Below are positions 11,440 to 24,599 of a stretch of DNA of 64,000 bases, in pieces. The stretch lies in the NCBI GenBank assembly GCA_028622995.1, contig JAJQJQ010000020.1:3162001-3226000 (forward strand), in the 5' to 3' direction. A model generated the notes under the pieces. That model saw only the letters and a program-made list of their open reading frames with translations. It was not told the DNA's origin and did no database searches. How positions within the stretch are numbered: the first letter of the stretch is position 1; each line of letters begins with the position of its first letter. The translations under genes and the position numbers were made by a program. Source of the stretch: Panagrolaimus kolymaensis. Taxonomy: Eukaryota > Nematoda > Chromadorea > Rhabditida > Panagrolaimidae.

Positions 11440-12755
11440 ATGTCACTACGTCCTCCAATTGAAGAACGTATTGAAGAATACAATAAGCAATTCACGTCGT
11501 GTTACAATTTTCTTGTAAACCTCAACCGTGATCATGCAAAAGCAAGAAGTGAATTGGAAAAACGTATAAATCGAGCAAAAATCAAATGTTCTATTATGGC
11601 TGGACGATTTCAAAAAGCTAAACTTACTGAATTACTCAAAAATCAAAATCCTGATGTTTATTTGAAGCAGCAAAGTGATTCTAAGATGCGTAAACATGAA
11701 AAACAAAAGAAGCGTAACCTTGTGAATAAATTGGAAGAAATGGTTGATGAAAGAGAAAAGCGAGTAGCAGAATTATCAATGATATCAACTGATCTTAAAC
11801 GTAAAATTAAAACGGTAATGGGAACGTTTCATTATGTTATAAATCTTGTCAAATATGAAACGCTTGTCAAACCATATGTTACGGATGAAGTGTATGATGA
11901 ATGTGGAGTAAGTTTTGGTTTATAAAACATATTCTTTTTTCCTTACTTGGTTATACCACTTCTAAAATTTGAGCCTAAAACCTTTGTTTTGTTACTGATT
12001 GTGGCTAAAACTGTGAAGGTTAAATGATTAAACCTTTTTGTAAAGCGATTAACACTATTCATTAGGCTTTCTCCATTCCGCCCTAATTGCACACTTCTCC
12101 ATGCGTGAGAGATTTGGTTCATATTCAACTTAATGAAAGACTAATTTGTTTGTTTTAAAACCAATAAGGTACTTATAAGAAAAACCGCGCTTACATAACT
12201 TAACTTAATATTCTTTGATGACTATCAATCATAACCTTTAACATCCTTTATTTATCATTCTTTCTTTTTTTATAGCTATTTGAAGGTCATGAAGGTATCC
12301 GAAATTTCAAAAATTTAATTAATGTTGCTGATCAAATTGCTAGTGATGATGATGTATCTGAACAAGCTAGTGATGATGAATCTGGTAAGTATTATAAAGC
12401 TTTTGATTTAACTTTAAACTCTTTATTTGTTATGTTTCAGATGTTTTTGAACCTGAATCTCAGCCAGAGCAAGTACCTGATAATACTCAACCTGAACTCA
12501 ATCCTGGTATGCTATCTTTCTCTCTTGTACTTCCAAAATGTAACTATTATACCTTTATTATTTTTCAGGTCGTCCTAAACCAAAGCCGCGTAAAATATTC
12601 TTTGCACCTCCAAGACGTTATGCAGGTATGGTAGCTTATTACTTTGAACCACAAACTAATATGACTTCTTTTTTTAAGGTGGAAAAAGGCTTCCAGTTCT
12701 TCAACGTACTGATTATTTCGTTCCATACAATCCTTATGAAGAAGATGTGTTCTAA
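11440..12755 (+). CDS. Coiled-coil protein of unknown function
   Basis: Five exons: 11440-11907, 12276-12384, 12441-12506, 12569-12625 and 12679-12755, giving 258 residues in phase. Residues about 1-130 are strongly helical and charged, with likely coiled coil between about 20 and 125 (many Lys/Glu/Arg). The middle is acidic (ASDDDVSEQASDDES) and is followed by a Pro-rich basic stretch (GRPKPKPRKIFFAPPRR) and a C-terminus ending YNPYEEDVF. There is no signal peptide or membrane segment. The start lies about 30 bases after a good acceptor (tatttttag at 11401-11409), again suggesting trans-splicing. The first intron (368 bp) is long for this genome. I do not recognise the family; a nuclear or cytoskeletal role would be guesswork. 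AATAAA at about 12867 is a plausible polyadenylation signal. Confidence 0.8.
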
Positions 12756-12940
12756 AATGTTCTTTCTATTGGTGATCCTCGAATTTCAACTCTATTTTTC
12801 TTTCTTTCTGTGATTCATTTTTTCCTTTATAAACTTTTTGTTGTTACATTATATTTCTTGTTTGTAAATAAAATTTTTGATCAAAATGTTGTTGTGTTAT
12901 GAAAGCTGGGAAGAAGTTAAGCTTCTTGTTAACTTATTAA

Positions 12941-14106
12941 CTAATTTGGTGTACCCATCCCAAAAAAAAGCGCCAAAAGAAAGTAATAACTCAAACCTGT
13001 GGTGGTTTCAATAATGGATTGTTGAGTAACATCATCCGCATTTGATAACGCTTCATTCATTTTAAATGAAGAAGAAGAATCAGTTACAACGCAAACATAT
13101 GGTTTTGCTTCATTACAATTTTCAGTATACCATGTTCCATCGATTCGCGAAATGGCAGCGCAATTTTGTTGTTGTGTTTTTTGAAGAATATTTCGATTAT
13201 TATTCCAATTAGAAAATCCATGGATATGAGTATTATCTGTCCATAACCATAATTTCTTTGGATTATTCAAATTTGTTTTTCCTATCCATAAATCTGATTT
13301 GATATTGTTGGATAAAGATTGTTCTAGAATTTGATAGTTTATTTTTTTTACTCATTTTTAAGGAACTTTTAATGAGCAAATTGGTGTGTGTTTAGAGAAA
13401 GAAAGTCAAGAAATTGGAATCGATGATTAGAAAAAAAATGCTTCAAAGCTTTTTTCTTTGTTTTTTTCTTGCAAAAAGAAAAAATATTTTTTTAAAGGGA
13501 GTGTCTCAGCAAACGAGAAAACTTTTACTACAGCGGGTGTTCCTAGCCCGAAAGTTCATTGTCTCAAAAGCTTACAAAGTGCTACGAATTTTTGTAGCTT
13601 TTTGTAGCATTTTGAGAAAAAAAACAAAGTGCTACAAAAAGCTACAAAAAATCTGAAGCTCTTTGTAAGCTTTTGAGACAATGAAAAAAAACTTTCGGGC
13701 TAGGAACACCCGCTGTAAGGAGTTTTCTCGTTTGCTGAGACACTCCCTTTAATGACCTAAGAAGAAAAAACACGAAAACAGGAGATAGATAACCTTTAAC
13801 TTCAACAAAAAAATTTTAAAAAACAAGCAAGTATCATAAAAAATAAAATAACTTCATCAAAACCCAAACAAACTTACGTATGATAAATTGATTTGTTTTA
13901 ATATTATGAATGGAAGCAAGATGGCCACCAAATTCAATACAATTTTTTTCTGCCATTTCAAAAGATGATGGAATTTTTTGAAAATTATAACATAAATCAT
14001 TAAATTTTATGCTTCCTTTCGTTGGACATTTTCTTGTTGATGGTGTTGCTAAAGCAATGGAAAATAAAATCATAAAAATCATAAAAATCAAAATAATTTT
14101 AAACAT
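12941..14106 (-). CDS. Secreted C-type lectin domain protein
   Basis: Two exons (13878-14106 and 12941-13323, minus strand) give 203 residues. Residues 1-20 are a clear signal peptide (MFKIILIFMIFMILFSIALA). A long-form C-type lectin domain spans about 27-155: CPTKGSIKFNDLCYNF, the helix NCIEFGGHLASIHN, WIGKTNLNN, WLWTDN, SNWNNNRN, NCAAISR and the closing ENCNEAKPYVC. The disulfide cysteines are present, but the usual EPN/QPD Ca2+-sugar tripeptide is not seen and WND is replaced by WNNN, so classical sugar binding is doubtful. The C-terminus after about residue 160 is Ser/Thr-rich and ends in a hydrophobic segment (LSYYFLLALFFGM), possibly a GPI or tail signal, though an unseen last intron at the CCACAG-GTTTGAG site could change the end. 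The 554-bp intron contains a MITE. Confidence 0.82.
13496..13748. mobile_element. Foldback MITE with TTAA target-site duplication
   Basis: A 253-bp element whose two ends are near-perfect inverted repeats of about 80 bp (left end AGGGAGTGTCTCAGCAAACG, right end its complement). The inner part also pairs (GTGCTACAAAAAGCTAC region). It is flanked by TTAA at 13492-13495 and 13749-13752, the target-site duplication typical of piggyBac-type and some other cut-and-paste MITEs. It has no coding capacity. It lies inside the C-type lectin intron, so splicing would remove it. Confidence 0.9.
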
Positions 14107-14766
14107 ATTTTTTTAAACAATAAAACACACTTTCAAAAATCGAATAAGAATTTTTAACTTTTTCGCACCCGAAGGAACGATTATCAAAAAAAGAAAGAAA
14201 GAAAGGTTGATGTCCAGAAAAAAACTTTTTATAATCTTTTTATCAACAAAAAAAGAAGAAGAAAGAAGATTCACATGAGAGACTGATTGAATTTGATGTT
14301 TATCAATTTTTTTTTCTTCATGTGTGTGATCAAAGACGTAAGAAAGAAATATAAAAAAGAAAATATAATACATACATATTTTAAGCTTCTTTTATTTTGC
14401 TTGCCTCCCTCTTTTTCTTGTTTGATTTGATTCCTTGGTTTTTTTTTTGAGGGTTGATTAGTTGATGAAAAAATAAAAGGATTAAAAAAAATATTACCTA
14501 TGGAGTTTAAACTTTTAATTCACATGCCTTTTTGACCTATTCTTTTTTATTGATTCCCTTTTTTTGAATTTCTACCGGAAACATTAAAAAGAGAGAGAAT
14601 TGTATTAAAAATTTAAGTTTCAAATAATTTCGAAAGAAAAATAAGCAAATCTTTGATTGTGGAAAAAGTGTGTTATGATTTTTTGTTTTTATAATAATAA
14701 TTAAAGCCTTTATTTAACAAACAAAAAAAAATAAATTAAATTAACTAAGAAAAAAACTATTATTTA
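14107..14766. other. Intergenic region between lectin and innexin genes
   Basis: AT-rich promoter side of the lectin gene and 3' flank of the innexin gene. No gene seen. Confidence 0.5.
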
Positions 14767-17700
14767 TTAAACAGCTTTTTCATTCATGGAATCATTTAAA
14801 TTTTGAGCCGCTGCAGCAGCCGAAGCCGACACAACATGAGGATTTGAAATTATTACGGGTTCACTAACACTCGAATGATTTGATTTATTGGGATCCAATC
14901 GAATTTCCACAAACCTTGAAACCCCACTTGTTCGAATTCTATTTTGCGGTGGAATGGATACATTTCGATAATTACGACGCTGATAATTTTCATAATCTTC
15001 AAATTCCTTCCAATTTCTATCACGAAATTCCATCCAAAGATGTTTAACAACATTAACAACAACTAATTCACCCGCATGATTTGCCATTAAACGAAGAGTA
15101 AATACCTATAAAATAATTTTTTTAAAAGTTTATTATATTAATTAATTTTTTGTATTTATCAAAATATTTTTTTTTATGTGGACTCGAGGGTTATAAATTT
15201 TGGTCGGTAAGGCAAAGTTATTAGCTTGTCAGATCTAGGAAAATCAAAAGATGCAGTAATATTCAAAAATAAAATTTCGTATTTCTAAAAATATTTAAAT
15301 AAATTTCCATAAAAATTCTTACTCCATCAGATTTTAAAAAATCTAATACAAATTTATTGAGCAAATATGGATCAGGTAAACGAAAATTTTCTTTACTATT
15401 TTCTATTGAATCTCCAGCATTTATTATAATTGGTTTTAATTTTCTTTTTTTATCACTTGATTCTGCAATTTGCATATATTTTAATACATAATCCACTCTT
15501 TCCGATTGTAATACACAATTGGTTATCCAAAATATGGTTGAAAATGTTGTTATTATTGCTAAAATTAAATACCAACACCAAAAAAATGCAAATACTTTCT
15601 CATTTAATATATTTATTAATAATGCACATTGAACGGTATATCTAAAAATTATCAAAAATTATAAACTTTAATTTTTTTATTTATTTATATCTCTGTGCCA
15701 AAGTTCAGATTTAATAATTAAGAAAAGGCAATCCATAAAATAAATTTCTCTTGAACATACCTATTTAAATTTGCAAGATATCGAACTTCAAAATCACATA
15801 AAGTTACCCGAGGAAAATGACCCGATTCAGTCCAAGGTTTTCCAGCAAAAAGATCGGATAAAACTTGAAAACCAAAAAACATATATTCTGATGATTTTAA
15901 TGCTGCATTTAATAACATAAATTGTATCATAATATTTGATGTATATAATAATTTAATAAATACATATATAATTGTTACATAATGACCTTTTAAAAATCTA
16001 AATTTAAAAAAAAAATAAGTTTCATAAAAAAATATTTATAACTCAAACAAAAAAATTATTTTTTTAAACAAACCTATTAAATTTTATTCTTCCCATCCAT
16101 GAAGCACTTGGATGGGGAGTTAAATGAGGATCTTGTAAATCTAATATATCCACAACTGAAGCTGAAATGGATTCAAGTATTTTATCTCTCTCTATTTGAT
16201 CCACAATTGATCGAGCTTCACATGAAGCAGCTACAACATTTTGAATATTTAAACCTGATTGCCAATTTAATAGCCTCCATAATATGCATGGTAATGAAAA
16301 CATTAAAGCTTCAGCAATAAGAATAAATGGAACCTAAATTAAAAAATAAAGTAAAAAAAAGAAATTTTCGAAAATTTGGGATCAAAAAACGAATGAAAAA
16401 GTTAATTTAGTTTTATTTCATTTTTTGAGTTCATTAGCTCCAAATTCCATTCCAAAGATCGAATTTTAAAATTATCGCAGAAAAAAAAATTAAGAAAAAA
16501 TCAATAGAGTTTTCGCAACATTGATTTTTGTGGTTATTAAAAAAATATTTTAAAAATGTGTGGGTTTTATTAGTGATTTTTTAAAAGCTGAAGCAAGCAT
16601 ACATACCCATTGATAATAACCTATTTGTTGACTTTCTCTTGCAGTATGATCATCAGGAATATTTTCATACATTGGAACCCAATATGTATTCGTTATCCAA
16701 CAATATGATTCAATATATTCTTCCATTGATTCTCGACTATGTGGATTTACCCAACATTCAATTGGTGTACCACCATACTATAAAAATATAATTAAATAAT
16801 TATTTTTTCATTGAAAAAAATTTATTTAATTACCTGTTTTGCACTTATAACTAAACATGCAATTGCTAACATAATAGGTGTATAATAATAATTAAGTCTA
16901 TCAACAAAATCATCATCACCCCGGATTCTTAATGATTGAATAAAAGTCCGGGCTAAAGTTGCGTGAAAAAACATGTCGCCGCGACCGACTAGCGGTCTGT
17001 CGCCGCTATAAATAAAAAAACATATGTACATTCAAATATTTATTAATTTTAGATTATTATCGTTTTTGGAATTAGAAAAAAGTAGAGGAAATGAGACATT
17101 TTATGGATTAAAAAAGAAAGAGAAAATACAAAAGAAAAATGAAGAAAAAGAGAGAGACAGAAAAAAATGGAGATGTTTTATTCAATAAAATTAAAGACAG
17201 AGGTTTAATTTAAAAAAAATGTTTATAAGTTTATTAAAATAATGAAACTAAAATTAATTAATTTAAATTGAGAAAATTTTGAAATTGAAAAAGGGTTTTT
17301 ATTGTTTTTTAGGGAAATATAGCGGTGAAAGCTTTGAAACTTTTTTTATTTTGAGAGCCCCAGAAATAAATTTAAAAAAATAGTAACTTCGACGGCAATG
17401 AGTCTTTTTAAAACCCTCAAATTAGAGAGACTATTAAGAAGTAGCTAATCACTTGTGTCAACAAAACCAAAGCCTTTTCTGCGCAAAAATCCTTTAAAAT
17501 TTGGAGGGAAACAAAGTAACCTTCTTTTTCTTTTTTGAAGATGCCAGCTATCTCATTTCTTCTTAATTTTTTTCCTTATTTCTTTTTATAGCTTTAAACC
17601 AATGTTTTTTTTTCTCGGTAATGAAGGACGAAAAAAAATTGCAAAAATAAGATGGGTCTCTCTTTGTCAGCAAGCGGCAAGCCAAAAAAAGAAAAGAAAT

Positions 17701-19122
17701 AGGTGATGGAAGGAATATTGTCATGAATTGAGTTATGTAATGCATATAAAATTTATTTTATTTTATAAATACTACAAGAAAAAGTACTTAACGCATCTCT
17801 CTTCTTTAAAAAAAAATAAAAATAAAGTATAAACGCATGTTTTTTCCATTTTTATATTTTTAAAGTGAAAAACTAACTTTGACTTACGAAAAGAAGGGAT
17901 AAAAAAAGAAAGAAGAATTATTGTTTTGAAAAATGGAAGATTGAAAAATGGAAGAAGAAAAAAGTTTAATTTAAACCATATGGAAATAAAGAAAGAATGA
18001 AAATTAGGCAAATTCAAAAAGTGTTTCAAATTTTAGGAAACAAAAAAATCAGAGCAAAAGAAATTTTAAGATTGTAAAACTTTGTCATAGTTTTTGCCTG
18101 ATGTTTTAAAGTTTTTAATAAAAATGCAGCCGAGAATTTATCTTCCATTTTTTAGTAAACTTAAAAATACAATATCTCCTTCTCCATTTTTTTCTTGTTA
18201 AAGTAAGTATTATTTTTTGTTTTGAAAAAATACATAAAAAAAATAAAAAAAATCTTAAAAATATGGTTACGAAACACGCAAACTCATTCATTCACTTTGT
18301 TAGTTGTTAGTTAACTAACTTGTGAGAAGACAGTGCAAAAGAAAAATGGGTACAAAGAAAGAGAGTTGTTGGTTGGTTGTTATTAATTGTAGTCGATAGG
18401 ATAGACCCTTGTTGGCAAAGCTCTTTAATTTGCTGTATTTAGCTTTGTTAATTTTTTTTTAATTTTATAAAAAAAAATGGTTGAAAATTAGAAAGAAAAT
18501 AAAATATTAATTACACAAAAAAATGGATCTCTCGAAAAGAAGTTTTATCCAAAAAGTTTTCGTGTAAAAAAAACCCAAAGCAATTCTTTATAAAGTATTT
18601 TAAAATTAGACAATCTTTTTGATTTTTGCTTTCAAAACATTGACTTTACAGTAAGATTTGATTTCTAAGAAATGGGCAAAAAGGAAAAGTTATTTTTATT
18701 CAAAAACAAAGATTTGACCAAAAAAATGAAATGTAAAAACATCAATTTTGAATACATAAAATAAAAATTATGCTTGATTGCAAGTTTTTCGTTTTCTTTG
18801 CATCAAATAATCTCAAAGAAAAAATTTTATGCTTTTATTATTGCAAAAAAAAAAAAAAAAGAAAGACAAAAACAAAACAAAAAAATAAAAAAAACGAATA
18901 AGGAAAAGCTAAAAGCTAAAAATGCTTTTTAAAGAAAAGAAAAAAATTTTATGATAAAAGAAATCTCCTTTTTTTTTTATTTCGAAGAGTCAAAAGCATA
19001 ATTTTTGGTTGAATGAATTTTATTTGTTTTAAATCAAAGATGTGGAATAATTTTTTAAGAAAAATACATAAAAAAAATTTTGTCGTCCTTACTTACCCTG
19101 CCACAATTGCTGCATTTAACAT
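14767..19122 (-). CDS. Innexin gap-junction protein
   Basis: Exons on the minus strand: 16834-17005, 16607-16777, 16074-16333, 15761-15997, 15323-15641 and 14767-15105, plus a tentative first exon 19097-19122 that joins in phase across a 2.1-kb intron (507 residues in all). Innexin hallmarks are clear: DDDFVDRLNYYYTP before TM1, extracellular loop 1 with two Cys (IECW, ESYCW), the signature YYQWVPF at the start of TM2, loop 2 with two Cys (TLCDF, VQC), TM4 (FFWCWYLILAIITTFSTIFW), then DGVFTLRLMANHAG. The tail (about 100 residues) is basic then Ser/Ala-rich. Innexins form invertebrate gap junctions. Most family members start about 20 residues before DDDFVD, so Met at 16974 (MFFHATLARTF), with trans-splicing at 17005, is an equally good start and would give 488 residues. 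The 5' end of the second exon is strikingly GC-rich. Confidence 0.92.
17006..19096 (-). other. Long AT-rich interval upstream of main innexin coding region
   Basis: Either intron 1 of the innexin or its promoter region, depending on which start is used. It contains long A runs and poly-purine tracts and no convincing exon. The donor side at 19091-19096 is a strong GTAAGT on the minus strand. Confidence 0.5.
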
Positions 19123-22100
19123 TCGTTGGATGATCAAAATTATAATATAAATATTTTTTTAAGAATTTTTATTTTAAAAAAAATGCGGAAATGAAGAAAA
19201 AAAATAAAAGATGAAAAACGTAATAAATAAATTGAGCAATAAAAACACACAACAATTTACTGTAGCCTTTTAAAAATAGGAATAGAAAATTATTTGGTAA
19301 AGTTGTTGTTGCATCATTTCAGGAAACGATAAAATCTGTTTAAAATTGTTTGGGATGTAAAATATAAATATAAAAAATATTAGATAAAAAAATGCACGAT
19401 TAAACAACAAAAACACGGAGTTTTCAAACATCTGAATTTTTTAATTGGCTGCTGCTACATTTTTTTTAAATATGGCTGACTAACAAAACGTTTGATTAAA
19501 AATTAAAATAAAAATAATTAATTTTTTCAAAATATTTTAGCAAGAAATTACTCTAAAAGCGTGGAAGCCAAAATATAAAACCGAATATCTTGGATTTTGA
19601 ACCAAACCTGTCTTTTTTAAGAATATTGTCTCCGTAAATTTATTGGACGCTCGCCATTTTATCCAGAAAAATATTGCACTAATTACACTTCTCAAAAAAT
19701 TAAATGGAAGTAAAGCAAGCCACCGAGAAAATTTCAACAACAAAATAACTCTCATAAAATGCATATTTGTATTTTTGTTACACTTTTTTACCGACACGCG
19801 ATTTCTTACTTTTTTTGTAAAATAAAGTAAATTTATAAAGTATTGTATTTATTAATTTGGCATATTTCAGTAGCTCGAAAGAGTAATAATTTAAAAAATA
19901 TTATAACTTTGCTCACTGCTTTTACGATAATAAAAAAAAAGTTATTATAAAAGTGAAAAACACGAAATAATGGATTTTTTAAATTTATTTTTCACATGCA
20001 TGAAAATTCGTGTGTTTAAAGCCCTTGTTGAATCTGAATACTTGAAGAAGAAGAAAATATGGATGCGCACTACTAAGTTTTTTTTTACAAGAGAAAACAA
20101 ACAACATGCTTGTGCTTGTCCCCGTGGGAAAATGATGATTAATAAATTAATTAAGGTTTTTTAATTCCTATAAAATAAAATAAAAATGGCAATGTTGGTT
20201 TCATGCTTTAATTTACTAATTTTATAAAACCATTATCCTTATTTAAAAAAAAAGTTGCAGGAGCCCATAAGGGGCAAATTTACAAATTTTCTATGGCCGA
20301 TAACAAGAAAAAAATAAGAAACAAAACTTTTTTTTAATTTTTGGAAATTTGCAACTTCAAAATAAATGCCATGGATAGCTTTTTTTCAATCAATAAGTAA
20401 ACCCTTTTTTATTTGCTAAAAAACAATAAAAAATAAAAAGATTGTTCCACGTGTTTTTAAAATGCCAAAATTATATAATACTAATAATATTTTTTAAATT
20501 ATTTTGCATCATAAAAACCTAATTACAAGTTTTACTAAAAGCTATATAAAGAAAGTGCGCGTATTTTTTAAAACATGCTCTCGAAACATTTCTTTTTTCA
20601 AAAGCATGAATTTATCTTAGTATTATTTTTATGGACAAAAAATAAGAAAAAAGTAGCTTTAAAAATAAAAGTAACAAAATTTCTAATAATAATAATTTTG
20701 TTATACGTCGTCGTGTTACCTTTTTGCCGCCGCTAATGCCATAGCAAAAAAAAATGCTAATGATGCAAAACAACAAAAACAAGAATAATGTGAAAATCTA
20801 AAAAATAAAAGGCAAACAAACAACGGCATCGTTAAAGCTCAAAAAGGAAAAATGAACAAAAAATAGTGCCAAAGATTTTATTTAAAATATTTTTTAGCAA
20901 ATACAAGACATTAGCCGAAGAAAAAAAAATAAGTAGCAACCGATTTGCGCAAGATTTTGTGAATATCCGGATTTATTTTTTGGAATTTAAAAAAAAATTC
21001 TCATAACCGGATATTTAATATTTAAAATCCTAAGATATCGTCTTTCTAAAAATGTACAAAATTTTTTTTATTTAATTTAAGCTTAAAAATCTTTTATTTT
21101 TTTTGGTTGGAGAGAGACCAGTTAGGCTTAAAAGAAAGAAGCTAACATAATTAAAGGCTAATGGGAGAGCGTTGCTAAGGTGGCACTTAACTCTGATGAC
21201 ACTCTGTAGTTTTAAAAGAATAATGTCATCTTACAAAAAAAAGAAGAGGAGATAAAAATAATGGCTAACTTTTCAAACTTTTTATTATTTTTATGTCGTC
21301 GTTGTCTATTTTCTTCATACACATACATACTTGAAAAAAAATAAAATTAGAAAGGAGAAAAACCTGAGCGCAGGAAAAAGAAATAAGAAGGAGAAAAAAA
21401 TGCTTTAATCTTCTTCAAAATAAAAATTAAAGGCGGAGCATAGAAAATAAAAATGGAAAAAAAAATACATAAATCTTTAACAAAAAAAAAAGCATACAAG
21501 TTACTATAGTTTTTTTGTGAGATGTGATGGTGGTGTAAATATGAGATTTTCTTTTTACTTATGAAGAAAAAAAATGAAGATTGAAGTAATGTGTGAAAAA
21601 ACAAAGGAATGAAAGATATGAGAGAGAAGAGGACATATGTATATTGTACAAGGGGAAAGTAAGCGACAGACAGAAAGACGAAAAATGAAAGAAAGACATA
21701 AAAGGAGACGAAACGAAAATTAGATAGATTGAAATTTTATGGGAATTTTTTTTTAGATTTTGCCAGTTTTTATGTGACAAGTGTTGTGAAGAAATTAGTT
21801 AGAAAGGAAAAAGAGTTTAATTTGGAAACAAAAAATAAAGTTAAAAAAATTTTTAAACTTACAGTAAAGCTGCACCCCACATTTTTATTATTCTGTGTGT
21901 TCCTTCTCCTCGGTAGAAATTTAACTATGAATTAATCAAACAGTCAACAAATTGGAAGAAGCGTAAAAATAAAAAATCATTCCTAAAAAATAGTTTTTAA
22001 AATTAGGTTTAAAACTGAATCAAATTAAACGGGAAAATATCACAATCGCGATTTAACAAGGCAAACAAAAAATTAAATTTGTAATGGAATTAAAAAATCA

Positions 22101-24599
22101 AAAATAAGGATCGTTTGCAAAAAATTTCATAAAGAAAACATAGTGTCTTTGGATTTATGTTAAAAAAAATTTTATGGAATCGATAAAAAAACAAAGGCAC
22201 TTCAAAATGCAGCAATCTTTATGAAAATTAAAATATGCTATATTTTTAATGAAAGCAAATGCGGCGCTTCAAAAAATCCTTAGAAGTATTTTTTTTACCA
22301 AAAACCTTTAGCGATTGAAGAAAAAAAAAAGAAGGGAATAAGAAAGTTAAAGTTCTAAAAGCTAGAAAAAAAAATAAACTACCTTTAGATAAGAAAATTA
22401 TATACCACTTTTTGCATATATATTTTTTTCTTCAGCTCACTAAAGCCAAATGCTAATTACAGGTTGCAACAGTAATAAAGAAAGTTAAGTTTTCCTTCTC
22501 TTTTTTTTTGTGGCTTTTAGTTTTTAACAAAATATACCAAGAATCCCTTGCATCAACAAACAAAAAAAGTACATAGAAGTATTATGAAAATAAAATATAA
22601 AAAAATTATAAAAAGCCATTTAATATCGTTTATTGCCATTTTACTAATGTTGCTGATTCTGTCGTTAATGCGTTTACTACTTTTTTATTTTTTTTTTTTG
22701 AGAAACGGAGAGGGAAATTTTTCTTTTAAAACATAATTTCTTTTTTTGGCATTGAAACTATTTTGAAGGAAAAAAAAGCAAAAAAGAAAAAGGTGTGAAA
22801 AAGTTATTTATAATTTTTTAAATGGTTAGCAACCATAGCCTTTAAAAAAAAGGCAAAGAAAAACAATGGGATCGAAAATTATTTTTGTAAAAAAAAAAGA
22901 AGATTCAAAACAGCTGACAAAATTTTTTTTTTGCATGTTTGTTTCAAAATATCACTACACAGAACTACGAAGAAGAAAAAAGTTTAAATAATTTAAGCTC
23001 CTTTTTTGAAAGAAATAAGATCGTCTGTTTTTAGTCAAATATTTCATACAAAAAGATGGTATTAAAAATAACTTTCAAAAAAATATTTATTTTGGCGCCA
23101 TGAAAGAAAATTACTCGACCGTGGAAGGGAATTAATTCTTCAATAATTTGCATCGAAGAGAATCTTCAAATCCAAAATAAAAAAGAGTTAAACCGAAAAT
23201 CGCCTTTTTTATTTAAAAATTTAAAACTAATAAAAACACGTTTAGAAAAAAAAATTTACGTCTTCCAAAAAAATAAATAAAATTTGTCAAAAGTTTTTAA
23301 GAAATTTTTATATTTAAAAAAAAGCAGCAATGGAATTCAATCCATATTTATTTTCTTTCTCTCACCACCTACCTCCTCTACCTCCCTCCTTTTTTTTCAA
23401 ATTAGCTTTCGGTTCCTTGAGTTTTTAAAAAACTAAATTTATGAATTGTAAAAAATAAAATAAATCTTTTAAAACAAAAAATTACAACACTTTTTTTTCT
23501 TTTAAATTCTTAAAAAAACTTGCTTCACTTAATTTACTTACAAAAAACATAAAAAGTTTGTGAATTTTTTCTGTATTTTCTGCAGCAGAAAATTAATTTT
23601 AAAAGAAGTCCACAATAAAAAAAGAAAGGCAAAAATAATAAAAATGGAGAAACTTTGAAATGAAAAAATAATGGAGAAAAGAAAGAAAAAAACTTTATGT
23701 GACGTAGCAGTACCAAGCTTGTGTTCCTTTTCGTAAATCATGGTTGAATGAATTTTAAAAAAGTCAAAACAAAATCTTTATTTATCTGATGTAAAGTTCA
23801 ATAAAAATCTATGTATGTATATTTAGAGGTATCATTGAGTTCAAAAAACAACTTTGTTTCGTATCAAATAAATTTTCTCGATAAAATAAAAAGAATTTTA
23901 AAAAAATACAGTATCCATTGACATCATTTTGTTTCTTCTTTTTTTCAATGATAAAATCGCAACCAAATAAATAATCATTCATTTATTCCAAAGATTTTGT
24001 CTCAAAAATATACGATCAGATATTTTTTGAAGGAAAAATTGTTTGTTTATTTATATAAATGAAATGTTTTGTCAGTTTTATTAAAACGAACGCTCTCTTC
24101 TTGCCAATTATATTCGGTGTAAAGTCAAAGCTTTTATTTTTGCCATTTGTGTAATAAATATAATATGTTTGTGCAACATTCGATCAGAAAGCTTTGCAAC
24201 AAAAAATAAAGTTTATAACCTGCGTTAGCTTAATTATTGATATGAAACCTATTTTCTCTTCTAGATATAAATAGAGTAGGTTTATCCAAAATAATTTGCA
24301 TAATTTTTTAAGAATTTTTTATATCGAATACTTTTTTCGATTGAGAAGTTTAGTGAGTTACTTCAATCAAATTACCGATTTTCTTCGACGATCTTCGATG
24401 GGCGTTTAAAACATTGGTAGCATATTGCCATGATTTCAGCAACATTCAATTTTTTTTTTTTGCGATCTTCCTCATTCATTCTTTTTTCCAGCAATTGGAT
24501 TTGCGATCGATCTTTATTCAAATATTTTTATTTATTTATTGACTGATTCTTGTTCAAATTTTAGGACATTCTTTTTTTAACGTCCACAATATTTAAGTG
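19123..24599. other. 5.5-kb gene-poor region
   Basis: A/T homopolymer-rich DNA between the divergently oriented innexin and eIF4E-like genes. I found no domain-bearing exon, tRNA or clear transposon end. An 86-codon minus-strand frame at 19537-19797 has a hydrophobic, Arg/Phe-rich composition and ends near a GTAATT donor, but no partner exon could be placed. Confidence 0.45.

Noticed and set aside
16975..17005. GC-rich self-complementary stretch considered as a transposon end
   Set aside because: It continues in frame into the innexin coding exon behind a normal acceptor, and no matching partner end was found.
19537..19797. 86-codon minus-strand frame, hydrophobic and Arg/Phe-rich, ending near a GTAATT donor
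   Set aside because: No acceptor-linked partner exon, no recognisable domain, and stands alone in 5 kb of AT-rich DNA.
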